A DNA stretch of 64,000 nucleotides, from the NCBI GenBank assembly GCA_037074705.1, contig CM073594.1:64848509-64912508 (forward strand), given 5' to 3'. Source of the DNA: Zhengitettix transpicula. Its lineage: Eukaryota > Arthropoda > Insecta > Orthoptera > Tetrigidae. Within the stretch, counting starts at the first letter, position 1, and every line of letters begins with the position of its first letter. Under the pieces are notes generated by a model, which saw only the letters and a list, made by a program, of their open reading frames with translations, was not told the origin of the DNA and ran no database searches. This document shows positions 11,757 to 25,200 of this stretch, one piece after another. Both the position numbers and the translations under genes were made by a program.

Positions 11757-12305
11757 CAAGAACGTTTTATTTAGAATAGAAAAACATTTCTAGATGTTGG
11801 AATACAGTCATTGGGAAGCCAGGATAGTTTATTGAAGGGTTGAAAAAGGATTTTGTAATAAAAATGTTAAGTCAACAAACACATTATGTGCATTATTTGT
11901 GAAATGCCCCTCATTTTATTCTGACAGAAACAGCCAACTGGAATAATGTTGGACAAATGATTGAAAGTTATAAAACAACCTGATTTTTGTAATGATTTTA
12001 CCGTAAATGTTGATAGTATTTATTATACTTTTGCATTAGTTGGAAAATTATACCATTAAGAAGAATTTTGAGTCAAGCAGAAAAATAATTTTTTGAGGAT
12101 CCCACTGGCAGCATTCAAACTCTTCTGAAGGAACATGGTCAAGAAGTATTTCTACCATCACTGATATTTGGAATGAGACAATTTCTTTGCTGCAAAATTG
12201 TTTGTAAAAATATATAATTTTTGAAAGGACAGTTCTAAACATATATGTGGCACTGCAATGATTGGTAAAAAGATTTATTGAGAGAATTACAACTGACATT
12301 TATTA
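11757..12305. other. 3' flank of EcKinase-like gene 2
   Basis: AT-rich sequence lies downstream of the minus-strand stop. A TTTATT at 12299-12304 (AATAAA on the minus strand) sits right after the stop, and another lies near 12272. These are possible polyadenylation signals. Confidence 0.45.
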
Positions 12306-13601
12306 TTAAAATGTTAATACACAATTGTCTACAAATTCCTCCATGATCTCCGATACCCTTTCTCTGTATTGGGTATCTGTGAGAAAGCAGTGATGAGCCT
12401 CCTTGTACCTTTCCTCATGGCAGAACCTCTGGCAGTCTTCCTCATCATACAGAAACTGGGAGCTGTACTCAGGATCCATGAATATAAGGGAACAATAACA
12501 GGCTGCTGTGGTCTGAGCCATAAGACGCACCTCTTCGCAGCTCTCGAGGAATTGTTCTTTAGGGAACACAGAGTCTTCAACACCGTTCTGACGAAGAGCC
12601 CACAAGAATGAGTGGTGGTACAGATCCAGAAGTACTGCCTCGTGCGCTCGACGGAACTTCCGGTCGGTGGACAGGTGAAGGAACATCATGATGTCCGTCG
12701 TCGGAGCGGTGTAGCGTAACCACTGGAAGTCCACAAACCTCAGGGCGTCGGGTTTCCCACCTGCGTCATAGTGGAAGAGCATGTTGTTGGACCAGAGGTC
12801 TCCGTGACACACCACGTTCCGGATTTCGGTGGAAGGTTTCACCAACTCGGAGGTTCTTTGATAAATTGCCGGAAGATTCTCTCGCACTTTACGTCGCAAA
12901 ACTCTGTCTGCTTTGTATTTGGGCATCAGGTCGATGAACCTGGTCATGGTCTTGAACCCGGCGGGAAACCAGTTTTTCTCCTTGAGGGGCGCCACCATCA
13001 AGTCGTTCAAGACGTATTTCGTGTCCCGGTCCATTCTGTACGACTCTTTGCTCTTTTCTTCGTGTATCAGGGTCGCGGCGTGGAAGTATGCTAGATACTC
13101 CATCACCAGAGCGCAATGTTCGAAATTTACGAAATCTCTGGCGTCTATCATCTTGAAGTTTTGATGGAAGAGGTTTTCCATCACCAGAGCGTCCCTGCGG
13201 GCCAGGAAATGTCGCGGGATTATTGTCTTTCCACCGCTTACTTCGTTGAACCTGAGCGCTTCATCCAAATCCATGTAAAAGTGTTGCTCTCTGTCGTACG
13301 TTCCGCTAGACATAGCGAATTCCTTCCTGAAGTTGCCGGTCGACGGGACGACTTTGACGAAGAACTCGTACCGCTGAGGGACGGCGGCGGTCTCCAGTTT
13401 CACCGTCACGTACATCTTCAACTGCTCGCTCATGAAGCCTCCTCCGGCTTTGCCCAGTGATTCCTCAACGACGTCCAATATGTCGAAATCTGAGGACGTC
13501 CCCACCTTACGTCTCATAATGGTCCTTAGCTCCTTTTCGTTGAACATACCCTTTAACAACATTTTTCGGTGCAGATTATTTTTCTCTTTCTCCAAGTCCA
13601 C
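12306..13601 (-). CDS. EcKinase-like (CHK-kinase-like) protein 2, intronless
   Basis: One uninterrupted frame of 431 residues. It is clearly paralogous to the gene at 6136-9451 along its whole length, with shared blocks such as VVCHGDLWSNN, FEHC, NFHAAT/YFHAAT and IMEEF. Key residues are present: a probable ATP-site lysine K83 (FFVKVVP), the catalytic loop HGDLWSNN at 266-273 with D268, and D291 in FVDFQ. The length is normal for PF02958. There is no signal peptide, so it is probably cytosolic. The role is presumably phosphorylation of ecdysteroids or hydroxylated xenobiotics; the substrate is unknown. The gene contains no intron where gene 1 has one (between the residues of LLD and LYHH). 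It lies head-to-head with the SUCO-like gene, about 2.5 kb apart. Codon use is GC-rich and CpG-rich compared with its flanks. Confidence 0.93.
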   Translation of the reverse strand: MDLEKEKNNLHRKMLLKGMFNEKELRTIMRRKVGTSSDFDILDVVEESLGKAGGGFMSEQLKMYVTVKLETAAVPQRYEFFVKVVPSTGNFRKEFAMSSGTYDREQHFYMDLDEALRFNEVSGGKTIIPRHFLARRDALVMENLFHQNFKMIDARDFVNFEHCALVMEYLAYFHAATLIHEEKSKESYRMDRDTKYVLNDLMVAPLKEKNWFPAGFKTMTRFIDLMPKYKADRVLRRKVRENLPAIYQRTSELVKPSTEIRNVVCHGDLWSNNMLFHYDAGGKPDALRFVDFQWLRYTAPTTDIMMFLHLSTDRKFRRAHEAVLLDLYHHSFLWALRQNGVEDSVFPKEQFLESCEEVRLMAQTTAACYCSLIFMDPEYSSQFLYDEEDCQRFCHEERYKEAHHCFLTDTQYRERVSEIMEEFVDNCVLTF

Positions 13602-16152
13602 TGCTCAACAGACTTAAACAGGGGTGCCTGGCTGATAATATAGGCTACCTTCCCCTCTCGAAATTAAGATCGAGCGACGTCAGCGATAAATTGTAAACAT
13701 GCAGGGGCTTCATATCGCCTAGAAAGTTCCCCTACTGTCTCACAGCGACAGTCTAAGGGTTTATGTAAGTACAACAAAGTTTCTACTGGGTGACAGGTAG
13801 TCAAGTTTGCTTATGGATATACGATAACGTCGTTATCGTACACGTGCACAAGAACTTTAATTTTTCGAAGGTCTTTTACAACCAGATATTCATTGTTTCC
13901 GTGTGCTTTTATCACCCATAATTCAAGGTCTAGGTAACACTTTTTTATACCTATTTTCAGTGGCGGTTAGCGCTCATGTGTCACAGTACATAAATTAATT
14001 TAGTAAGAACTAATTTTTCTTAATTTTAAGAAAATTCATAATAATTCTGTTTTAACCATGCGATTTTTTGCTTCGATATCGATTACTTTAAGCTGTCTGC
14101 CTTGCGGCGCACTCGCTCCCGCTAAGGCAGACTGCTGGCTATCTGTGTGGTAGAAGCGGCTGAGCACAGGACCTGTATCTGGAATGACAAATATGCATGT
14201 ACAGTATTCTGTTTCACCCTCCCCCCTGCACCACCTGTAAAGCTCAACAAACTGCACATTACCAAAATTAATTTGAACCATTCAGTAACTAAAAATCTTA
14301 TTTTAAAGAATCACAATCAAAGGTTTTTCAAAAGAAAAAATAATTAAAGGGCATCATAGTGCAATAGTCTGTGTGCCACACAATACTGCCACATGTGTGG
14401 CTGGTTCCAAAATAAAAACTTTATTTAAAATTTGCATGAAGAAAAAATACTTTATGGTTAGAAATGCGGATGCTAAATGATTCTGATTTTAAAAATTGTA
14501 CTCTATTTGAAACTATGCAGATTGTAGATGGAATCAGAAATGTAGTATATTTTGTGTCAGGTTGGAGTGTTGGTAACATTGTTGCTGTTGTAGTATTATT
14601 ATTTTACACAGTTATCCTTGTAAAAAATTGTTGCTTATAGTGATGTATCAAATAACTTCAAAAACTCATGAGCCGCCACTATCGCCTTTGCCAATTTATT
14701 AGCTGCTGATTCATCTTCTCCAATTTTGGTCTCATTTCATTCAGATATTTGATTTTAATTATTGTTTACATTAGTCCTGCATTGTGGATGCAGGAATCAT
14801 CATATACTTTAATTGAAACAAAAAATAAATTTTATATTTATATAAGACTGATGACACAATAAAACTATGCAAACATGTAGAAAAATAGTTATTAATTACA
14901 ATTGTTAATATGAAAATTTTATGCATAACTGCTTAATATAACTTACTGGGTTAGGAAAGAGGGATAGAGAGCAACTTACTTTGGTGTTGCAAGGCTGAGG
15001 GGGAAGAGGGGGGGGGGGTTAAAATTTCAAATTTTCAAGGTCCTAAGTTAACTTCCTCAGGACAGTAGGACTGTACGTTGTGCCAGCTGACTGCACAGTC
15101 TCTATTTCTGTTTAAAGTAGGGAAATGGAACAGTATATATTTGTAAAGTTTAAAGATCCCTAAAAACAAAAATAAGTCTTATGTCATAGAGAATTTATTA
15201 GTGGCACATTTCCGGAAGAAAATAATTGTTTTACACACAATCAGGCAGATTTGAGGAGTTGGATGTAGAGGAAGTTGCAAGGCCACTATTGACTGATTTG
15301 AGGAACAAATTCATCATTGTTTTACAAAATGTAGGGGCATTGTAATGTTCAAACAATTTATTCAACAACAACATATTTTTCATCTGGTATGAAATTTATA
15401 AACAATATTTTGATAATCGACAAATCTATTTTCAGACAATTTGTGGGTCGGCAATTGAGCATTTGGTAAGCAAGGCATTTATGTCAGTTGCTGTCAGTGC
15501 CACTTTATGCATTTTCACACTTTTCCGACATGAGAATGTTATTCACTGCCCCAATTTAATTTCGTACTACCATAGTCGTCCTTGGGACACCTCTGTCACG
15601 TTTGAATTAGGCGCCAAATTTATTTTGCGTAACGTCTACACAAGTCGATAATGCGTTCATGAAAATTTTGTTTCTGATGACAAAATTAAAGAGCAAAGAA
15701 AGTGTAGGGCCAGTCTACGGAACTTTAAATGGGGAGAAGCTATCAGTTTTTTTCGCCTAATCTACTAATGAGGCACATTTGTTTATTTGACTTGACGAAA
15801 TTTTGGCGGTGCGTGTCATAAGCTGTGCAGACTCGACGTCAGCCGACGCTGATCGTTTTATGAGAATTGTAGTTTCAAATGTTAAAATAACGTATCACTG
15901 TTGAAAAAGTGATGACGAAGACGAGAAAACTCGTAAATATCGTGTGCACATTATCAAGATCCGGAGTTCGTTTGAATCTGTTCTTTAACAAGCCACGAAC
16001 AGTGTTGTGACCTATTATTTAATCATCATAGGATGTTGTTTGTACAGTACGTCAAATATTTGCAAAACAGTGTTCTAGAATGAAATCTTAAATTTTTTGA
16101 AACTAAAGACTACAAAAATGATCTCCCAGAAAAAAACATTTAATATAATAAA
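13602..16152. promoter_or_regulatory. Divergent spacer between EcKinase-like gene 2 and the SUCO-like gene
   Basis: This region must hold the promoters of both divergent genes. A relatively CpG-rich stretch at about 15790-15990, just before the SUCO-like start, contains a CRE half site (CGACGTCAG near 15835) and is the best guess for that gene's promoter or 5' UTR. The EcKinase side at 13620-13720 is also CpG-richer than the middle. No clear TATA box was chosen. A reversed fragment of the 10150 repeat lies at about 15015-15095, next to a poly-G run (about 15009-15018). Confidence 0.45.
15015..15095 (-). repeat. Reversed fragment of the 10150-type interspersed repeat
   Basis: The reverse complement gives CAGCTGGCACAACGTACAG, then CCTGAGGAAG and TTGAAAATTTGAAAT. 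These are the same modules in the same order as 10150-10270 but more diverged. Confidence 0.5.
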
Positions 16153-16211
16153 ATGAAGATAAGTGTTACATGTGCCTGTTACGTTTTGCATCTAATAATA
16201 TTTTTGTTTAG
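16153..16211 (+). CDS. SUCO: SUCO-like gene, coding exon 1 (signal peptide start)
   Basis: ATG at 16153 opens MKISVTCACYVLHLIIFLF, a signal-peptide-like run. The donor is AG|GTAAGT in phase 2, close to consensus. The exon is only 59 coding bases. Confidence 0.75.
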
Positions 16212-19200
16212 GTAAGTAAACTTTCTTAGGTTTTCGCTCATCTAATTATTTACATTTATTATTTATTTATTGTAATGGTATTCAGAATTCAGGTTATGTT
16301 TGAATGCATACCTTCCATATTACTTTAAAGCTCTACATTGTTTTAAATGAGCTCGTATTGTGTTTCAGTTCCATGTTATTTATGCTGGTAGCTACAAATC
16401 ACATAATTACTGAAAGCCAAGATAAACCTGAAGAAAACCTGAAAAATCTATCACAGACAGATGAGAAACCCTTTGTTACAGAGACTAGCGTGACCCTTCA
16501 GGATGTGGAAATAGAAAAGGGACAAAATAAAGATGTGGATACAAACCCTTTGGGAGAGCAAGTGGTAAATACTTTTTAAATGTAAACTCAGACTTATATG
16601 TACATAAGAGACACAAGTTTAACATTAATTATGCTTCAGGTGAACGAAAATGTTGCCGAGATACATTCAAGCTTCGCAGAAAGACCGTCTTCAAGTGATG
16701 CTGATGATTCAGGGAGTTCATTTCCTGCCAATGAAACTTTTCCAGAAATCAAAAATGTTCCTGCCCCTGATGAGTAAGTTCAATTAATCTTTTTTACTTT
16801 TAACTTATAATTATCAGTTATGAGTTAGTGGTTAAAATATACTATTAACTGAAAATATATTTATTAATGCTGAATACAAAATATTTAACATTGACAAGTT
16901 GTGTTTGTTATTGACATAATCAACAAATATTCATGAGAAAACTGAAAACGTTTCTTGAAACTATTATGCAAGTGGTCTCTAGTTTATTTTAAAAAGTGTA
17001 GTATAATGCTGATTGGAGTACTTAACAATTATCATTAATATTCATAACCAAAGTATTAAGTATGACCATATTGTCAACATTATCTAGCTATTTGGATTGT
17101 GCATTAGGATAAGGTGATCGTAGAGGTTATGTTCAGATCCGTAAGACAATAATTGTTTCTTTTGAACACTATAAGTAATTATTCAGTAATTCATGTTTTT
17201 ATACGTTCATATACTTCTGTAATGACAGTCTCAGTATTCGTTGTCTATTGCTCTAAGAATGTAAAATTTTCCCTATTTGAAGTTACAATGCATTGAGATT
17301 ATTGTACCTGGATTAAGATTAAAAGAAAACCTACTCTTATATATAGTTACAGTAAAAAAATTAGAGTTTGTTAAGTATGATTTATTTGTCAATTTCCCAG
17401 GCAGATCAGGACATTTTATATTTCATTTCTCATAGATTTTTAGATAAATCAAAGACCACATATAGGATTGATAATCAGTTTTTTTTTGCAGTGTGTTATA
17501 TTTACTTATGATTTAAAGAGTGGCTTATTTAGAAAGACACACCACCTTATATTGTACTTAATTTTCTGTTATATATTTAAGTTGAATTTTGTATCCTATT
17601 TTGGGCACTAAATTTACATATAATATATATTATAACAGACTATAAATATTAATTTTATTTTACGACTACCTATTTTAGTACTTTTCAGGCATTAACAGCT
17701 TTTTATCTGTATCTGTGATATGTAATTGAGTGACCAGTAATGGCTGATCTTCATTGTTTTTATAGATGTATTTGTTTATAATTGTTAAGTTATATGCTTA
17801 ATATTGTAATTTTTCAAGTCAGTTTTCTGTTACTTTTGTGATATAGTGTGTAAACTTATTATTTTGCATGGCATCTTCCAAATACAATTCGTAGCTGCAA
17901 AATAATTACATTAAATGTGAGAATCATTATTATTTTCTCATATTCAATGTGTTTGTGCCATTAAAGACCTTTCAAAAACAACAAAAATCATAGAATAATA
18001 ACAGGACACAAATAACACCTGCAATCATAATAAATAGTCAAAATAAAAAAATTATCCAGCATATATATATTTTTAAAGTAATTTTTTGTTTACCCATTAT
18101 TTTATTTTGTTAATCACATGTAGTTATTTGTGTCATCGAGGATGTTATGTAAATAACAAGTTAAAAATATTGTTTGTTATTCACATAGTTTTGACTGTTT
18201 TTAATATTTGTGAGAGTTTCTTAATTTGCTTGTCTTAATGTCACATATTAACAATTTTCTCACCATGACAGTGAATTTAAAATATTTCTCATATATTTAC
18301 GCAGAGTAGTTTTACTTCGCTTGTTGCAGAATTACTTCATATTATAAAATGGGGAGAATGTTTGTTATTGTAATTATTGCATACTGGAATTAAATGTTCT
18401 GACATGAATTACAGGAATGAAATTGTTATGTAATAGTTACTAGAAGTATGGCATGCATTTTTAAAGGAATTAATTGCAATGACTCTTAGAATATTCGATA
18501 CAGGAATGTCATAAAGTCCAATCCTTCCATGCAGTATGTGGGAGTTGGTAACTCACGAGTCTTAATACTCCATGAATTAGAAAAATATGAATCTTGTAAA
18601 TTGGGATGCTTATATACCCTGTCACCAAGTATATATGATAGTAAATAATTTGTTTTTAAATTTTGGAAAGGTATAATAAATATTTAGAAAAATGTTGGTA
18701 TGGAAAGTTATCCCAGTAAGATATTATTCAACAGACAGAAGCTCAGTAATTTGGATAATCTGTAAATGACTGGATTATTTCTCACACTAATTTTTTTAAA
18801 AAATGTTGTTTCTAAAGTTTGATACACCCTTTCTGTTGAGAATGGAAGGAAGTTATGCTCAGTTTGTGCTACTTATGATACAATTTCCCCATTTATGTTG
18901 CTTTAATACATCACATCCCTTAAATGGCTGGTCAAAAATAATTAAAAACCCATCACCTTTCCATATGTCTGTGAGTGCTGTTCTTTGTGTACCTAAGTTG
19001 TTTATTGAATGTATCGTTGTCATTGTGCTTACGTACATGCCAATAATTGTATTGAAATATTTAATAATATAAGGAATTTCACACAATGTGTAAAGTAATT
19101 TGGGTCACTCTTTACCAAATTCTGTCATTGAGATAGATCTTCTGGAACACCAATATGCATGATATCTGTCACACACCATTTCACATAATTCACAAACACA

Positions 19201-22200
19201 ATTCACATCTGGTTGATGAAAGCTTTTTGATTTACAAATCTTGTGGTGAAAACCGTGCATGACGAAACGGGTTACTGTGTGTTGTAGTTCGTATGATGCT
19301 CTCCTCCATTTGTTTGTCATCATGGTGTTGGTAGAATATTGGCTCCAGCTTTTTCCTGAGAACTTATGAAAAGTAGCAATAGAAATTCCTTTTTAATATG
19401 TTATTTAAATTTTATTTATTTTCCTCATTGTCATGTAATCAGGTTTAACATCTTAAGTATATATACTGACACTATCTTTTCAATTGACTTATTGCAATTA
19501 AAAATTTCAATACTTTTCTGTGGAAAGGTGGTGTTAAGGAGAATCTTGAAAAGCATGTGGTATAATTGCTTATTTAATTAGAACTCTTTATAAGTTGTTT
19601 AAACTTTGTGACATGTTGCCATGATTGCATCTAACTGCTCTGACCTTTCCAAACATAGTAGTACATTAACACTGGCTTTGTTTCGTATCCCTAAGAAAAT
19701 CTTCAACCTTCACCGCAGGAGACACCAAAAATGTTTTGATGCATATGTCTTTATTTGCCTCAGTCCCCAAAGATTGAACACATTATTATGCAACTTTTTA
19801 GTGGACCAACTTGTGCATTACAAATCTTCTTTGACAATTGGCAGCTGTAGGTCTTGATGCTGTCGTCATCTCACCTACCAAATGGTGAGGGCACCACCTC
19901 AGACTGACCCAATCTCGCGCCTGTATTCACTACGATATAGTGGCAGAGTGATAGCGTCTGTACCCCAGAGGGTCGGCCGTCCGCTGTTGCGCTAAAATTC
20001 TCTCGCAAACGTGTAACAAGTTCCCTTGGATGTTCGATCAATTCTTTCTGTAGTTTATCCTCGATGAGGGCAGGGTTTCATCTGCTTAATCTGGCGCGAA
20101 GCTCGACAAATTCGTTTTCCATTCTTCAGGTGGCAGTAGTGCGAGGACGCGACCTTCACGTCATTTGGCAGACTTTTTTTATTTTAGTCTCTACGAATGT
20201 TTAAATAAAAGCATGTTGCGTGCCTCACGCCATTTATCTATCCTACTCCACCCTTGCGGCGGCCCGACAATATTATTAATACGCCAACAATAGTCTGCTT
20301 CTACTGACTTCCCCACTCCTAAATGGATGCAAACGGTGACGTGAATATTACATAATCGATTTATGTTCCCTTATAGCACAGGAGTAAGTACCCACGACAA
20401 CAGCAGCAACAACAACAACAAATTAATGCTAAAATATGCTAAATTTCATGAAATTAAATTTTAAATATTTTTGTATTATCCCCAACGTTTTTCATCAGTC
20501 GCCAATTTGAATAAGAAAAACTAATTAATCTTTGACAAATCATTTAATTTTGAAACTTGGAGCTTTCAGGAATATTGCCAAAGTCATCTGTTCTAAGAAA
20601 GAAAAAACATCATTTTATAGGACACTTCAACTGTTCAACAGGAATTCAATTAAATTTCCTTTGTCAAAATGGCCTACACATTTCATTTACTACACAAACC
20701 ATCAATTTGTTCCCTCGTAGAATCTTCAAGTCATCTATTTCTAAATAGTTGATTGATTGAAGAAAATTGAAAATAATACAAATACTCACATTAGAAATTT
20801 TAAATTCTTGTAGTAAAGTCTTTTTTTAAAATTATGTCATGGTGTGGGTGAAATAACGATATGAAACAGGTTATTATGGAGTCATAGTTCAGAAAGTTTT
20901 TGCTAATATATCCCTTGTGTGAAGAAATCTCCATTGTTTTAAGAGACGTGTGTTAAAAATGTTTCACGGGAAAACGAAAGCCATAATTTAATGTATGCTG
21001 CACGGGGCAAAGAAACCATATATATATAAGGAACTGTTAATTTGTCCGAGACAAACTCGAAAGGTAACTGAATAGGTTTGAATGAATTTTCATATTTTAT
21101 TTTTTTTGAGGTACAACATAGGCTGTATAATTTGCACGATTCGAAGTCATGAGGGGAGTTGGTTAGAGGAAAGTCGAAACAATCGAATTAAAGTCCGACA
21201 TATAACTTCATTGTCTTTCTATTGGTAACTATTATTTATTTGTAATTCTTCTTGTAGTTGATCTCGGGGTACGCACACGCTAGTAAGTTGCAATTTGTGT
21301 TTATTTAAATTGCCGCATTCCTCGACGTGTTTGCAGACCTTGACTCACATCAATCTCTGAGTTAACAACGAGGCTTCGATGTTTAAATTGCGTAAGCGGT
21401 CCTTCGTATCCTTACACGAATTACGTAGGCGCCGGGTAACTTTTACCAAGGAAGGCCGCATCGAAAAGTTGGGCCAGCCCTACATAGTTTTTTCATTCCA
21501 CACGATTGCATTTTACGTGATTGTCGCCCTGTTCCGAGGGTATCATTCCCACAATCTCCACGGATCCTGACAGTTTAAACACTCCATAACAGCCAATGGT
21601 GGGCCGTGTGTGCGAAACAAATTACTATCTATATGTATCGCCGGTCACGGTCACGATGAAACGTATTCATGTTAATCAATATTGAGGGAGAGAGCGCTCG
21701 GACGCCGCCTATTTCGTGTGACGTGATATATAAGCTCAACCCCCCTCCGCCAACTTCCCAAATTTACCGGCAGGCTTAAAATATAATATTCATGATAACT
21801 CTTCTCCTATCGAGTGTTCCCTTTTTAAGTGTTTGCTGGACCATCCGTGGTGATCTCAGAGGGACCCAACCTTAGTACACAGAAAGTGTGCTCTGCCCTT
21901 CTACGCTCTTCTCTTGATCAACTTTCATCGACGGACGACATTTACGGAAACGAATAGAAACTTCTTCTCGTTTCAAGACTGCACACTGACTTGTACATTT
22001 TTAGAATGCCTTCAGCGTCGCCGTATTAGGATTTAAATGCACATTCAAAAATATATTATTAGCAGCTCCAAGATTATAATCGGTCACATAAGTAAAAACG
22101 TTTTACTTTCTTCGAAATATTTATTAACATTTGTATTTAAATAAACATTTCCTTCAATGTCTACTACATTGCCTTTGAAATTAATATGTTTTGTCCCTAA

Positions 22201-25200
22201 TATGTGACTTCATTAGGTGAATGTCACAATACTTGAAAAAGTTGAGATCATAATAATTAATGTATTCTGATAAAATTTTCGTAAATGACGTTGAATTTCT
22301 GTGTAAATTTATTGTAAAAAGTGCCAATAATCCAATTAATAGGTTGCAAAACGTAATCAAATAAGTAGATAAGTATTTTGAATAAAATTTAAAATGCATT
22401 TTTTGTGTCCGGGATAGTTTTTTTTGGCTATTATATTTATTTCTTCATTAAATTAATTTTTCTAATTTAGACGACAGATTGATCTATATATTGTATATTT
22501 GAATTTTCGTGTTTCAACATATTGTTTATTTTAAAATATAATTTGTCATTATAAATGGTAAAAACCTTCAATTGCACATCGGTAGCTTTCGGTTACTTCA
22601 CCTGTTAAATTATTAAGTACAAAATTAGATTTAAATTATGATTATCTATGTTAATTCAATATGTCACAGAGGTTTAATTATATTTTGCATACCTGATGAT
22701 TTACTTAATTTTATATGTGACTGTGATTGAATGGTTTTATCATTTATAATATTAATAGCAAAATACAACAGTCTTTTATCAGTTTACTAGACAAGTATAT
22801 TTTGACTTATTGAAGACTAATATGGCATGTGTTGAAAGCACCTTCAACTACAAATTTTAATTAATGTTTGCCAAAATAAATATATTAGTTCGGGAATATG
22901 TAAAGAAGTTTTTACAAGCAGGCCATGGTTAAGTTGAATTAAACTATGAGGATAGTGTCGATTTTTCCATCCTCATACTTTAACCCAAATATAAGTCTGA
23001 AAATGGATATTTTCTGGATTCTTTTTAAGTTCAAAAATTATATTTACGGTGAAAGGCTGTATACAAAAGACTCACACACACACACACATATTGTTCTGAC
23101 TTTGTGACTTTTATCAGATGATATATATTAATGACAGAAAAAGGAGTCAAATTTAATAAATCTATAAAATATGAAAATTTCTTTTGATGTCATAAAAGTT
23201 CTGGTAGGATTATTTGAATTGTAATGAGTGCAAGAAATTGCATTAACATGTTCCAAATCAAACATATAACACATGATGTAGAATTTTTAAATATTTATTA
23301 ACATTTGTATTCAAGGATATTTTGGTAACCATAAAATGACGTAGATTAATATTTTATCTGACGTATAACAGAATAAATAAATATAATGACCAATGAATCA
23401 TCAACAAGTTTAATATTAAACATTTCCTTCAATGTCTACTACATTGCCTTTAAAATTAATACGTTTTGTCCCTAATATGTGACTTCATCAGGACTTGCAA
23501 GGTAAAGCCCAAATTGTTGAGTTTGACAGAACAGAAAATATTCATTTTACAGACTTATTGGCTAATATATTTATTTTGTTATACTTAAATTCAGATAAAT
23601 ATAATTATTTGGTACTAGGTTTTTGAATAAAGTAAAAAGATATATGTGACTGATTAAAACATGAGTTTACTAATAAATGTAGTTGAAAACACTCTTAATA
23701 TAATTATACTATCCAAATCACTCTTGATTCTGTTATACTATTCAAATATTTCTTTTTCCATACATTTGGAGCCAGAGTAGTGACTCGTTTTGAAAGTAGA
23801 AATCTGGGCTCGGAAGATTCAGTTTGTGTTGTATAATACATCCTAATTTTCATTAAATATTGCAAAAAGCTAAATAAAAAGAAATATGTAACAATTATGT
23901 ACAACAGTACGGAAATGGAACACAAGTTGGTTCCTAAATTTGCATAAGTGTTGTTCCATCGTGCATTTAATCGTTTTGGACCTTTGAATTGAATTTTTTT
24001 TACAATTCGTAGAATGCAAATTTAATCTCAATATCACCATGAAGATTCTTTTGTATATTAATTTAGTTTTCCTTTCTGAGGCGAAGTCCCAAAGTTGGGA
24101 CAAAATGGTTTTTTATTGTAATTCTATGATATGTAATTCTCGAATTTAATTGTATTAAATATTCAATTTTTCTGTCTTTATTGGCTAATTTAATTATTTT
24201 ATTTATACTAATGTTAGATAAATATAAGTTTTGTAAATTTCATACTATTGAGTTTTAAAAAAACGGTATTGAAAAAAACTGGTTTTTAAATGTGGGTCCC
24301 TTATTGTTGTCATTTATATTTGGCGTGCGTAGAGAGAGATAACGTGATATATGAAATTTTTTTGCGAGTGGGTCATTTTTGCCGACGCACTCGCCTTTTT
24401 CAAGGCCGCGCCTACGTTACGTCACGAAATCGATAGCCCAAGGTCGAACCGTCGGCCCTGGTTGCGGGTCTCGCCGCCAGAGCCCGCACGTGTCGGTATT
24501 GCTCTTTCAGTAGGTTGCAGTGCGGCTGCCACGGCACGCCGGGGTTCCGGGGACTCTCCGTAACTATCCCATCAGTTGCCAGTATGCATGTATGTATGCG
24601 GATGTGTGTTCGACTACGGATGGGGGCGGAAAGAATTTATACATTTATGAGACCAGGAGTTGCATTAACTGGGTGTGAATTCGGTGGGGGCGGGGTTGGT
24701 GAAGAGGTGGTCCGCAACTGTCACATTTAAGGGGCTAGCGAAAGTTTCGAACCCCTCTACACATTTAAAGGAATAATTTTTACTAATAGATTGGTAGGGT
24801 CGTGTTCCAGAGTGTCTCAGGGATAGATCCTAGTTACCTGGTTTTGTTTCTTAATGATATTAATAAAGATTGTCCGACGAATTAAAGGGAGTTAGTTGCC
24901 ATTCAGGAGTTTCTTACCTGGGCCAAATTAAAGGGAGAGAAAGGTGGACAGTTTACACCCCCTATTTTATATCGGTCCTTATACAAATCAATTGTAGTTC
25001 ATCTCGGAAGGAGACTTGGAAAATTCAAGCTCAAAAACTGTCGCAATGACGTTAACATCACAAATTTTAACTGTAATTATCAGTGTTCGAGCAAAAGTTC
25101 TTTCCCTCTTTCAAAACTGTCATTAGCCGCAAAAATATTGAAAAATAATAATTAACTTCTCAACTGGTTTTCAACTTACTCTCATCTTTAAATTAATTTC

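Noticed and set aside
12771..13460. Plus-strand open frames opposite EcKinase-like gene 2
   Set aside because: They are shadows of the GC-rich minus-strand coding sequence and lack domains.
14036..14281. Minus-strand frame with GASAPQGRQLKVIDIEAKNRM
   Set aside because: It looks protein-like over about 25 residues but has no known domain, partner exon or clear splice sites; it may be a repeat fragment.
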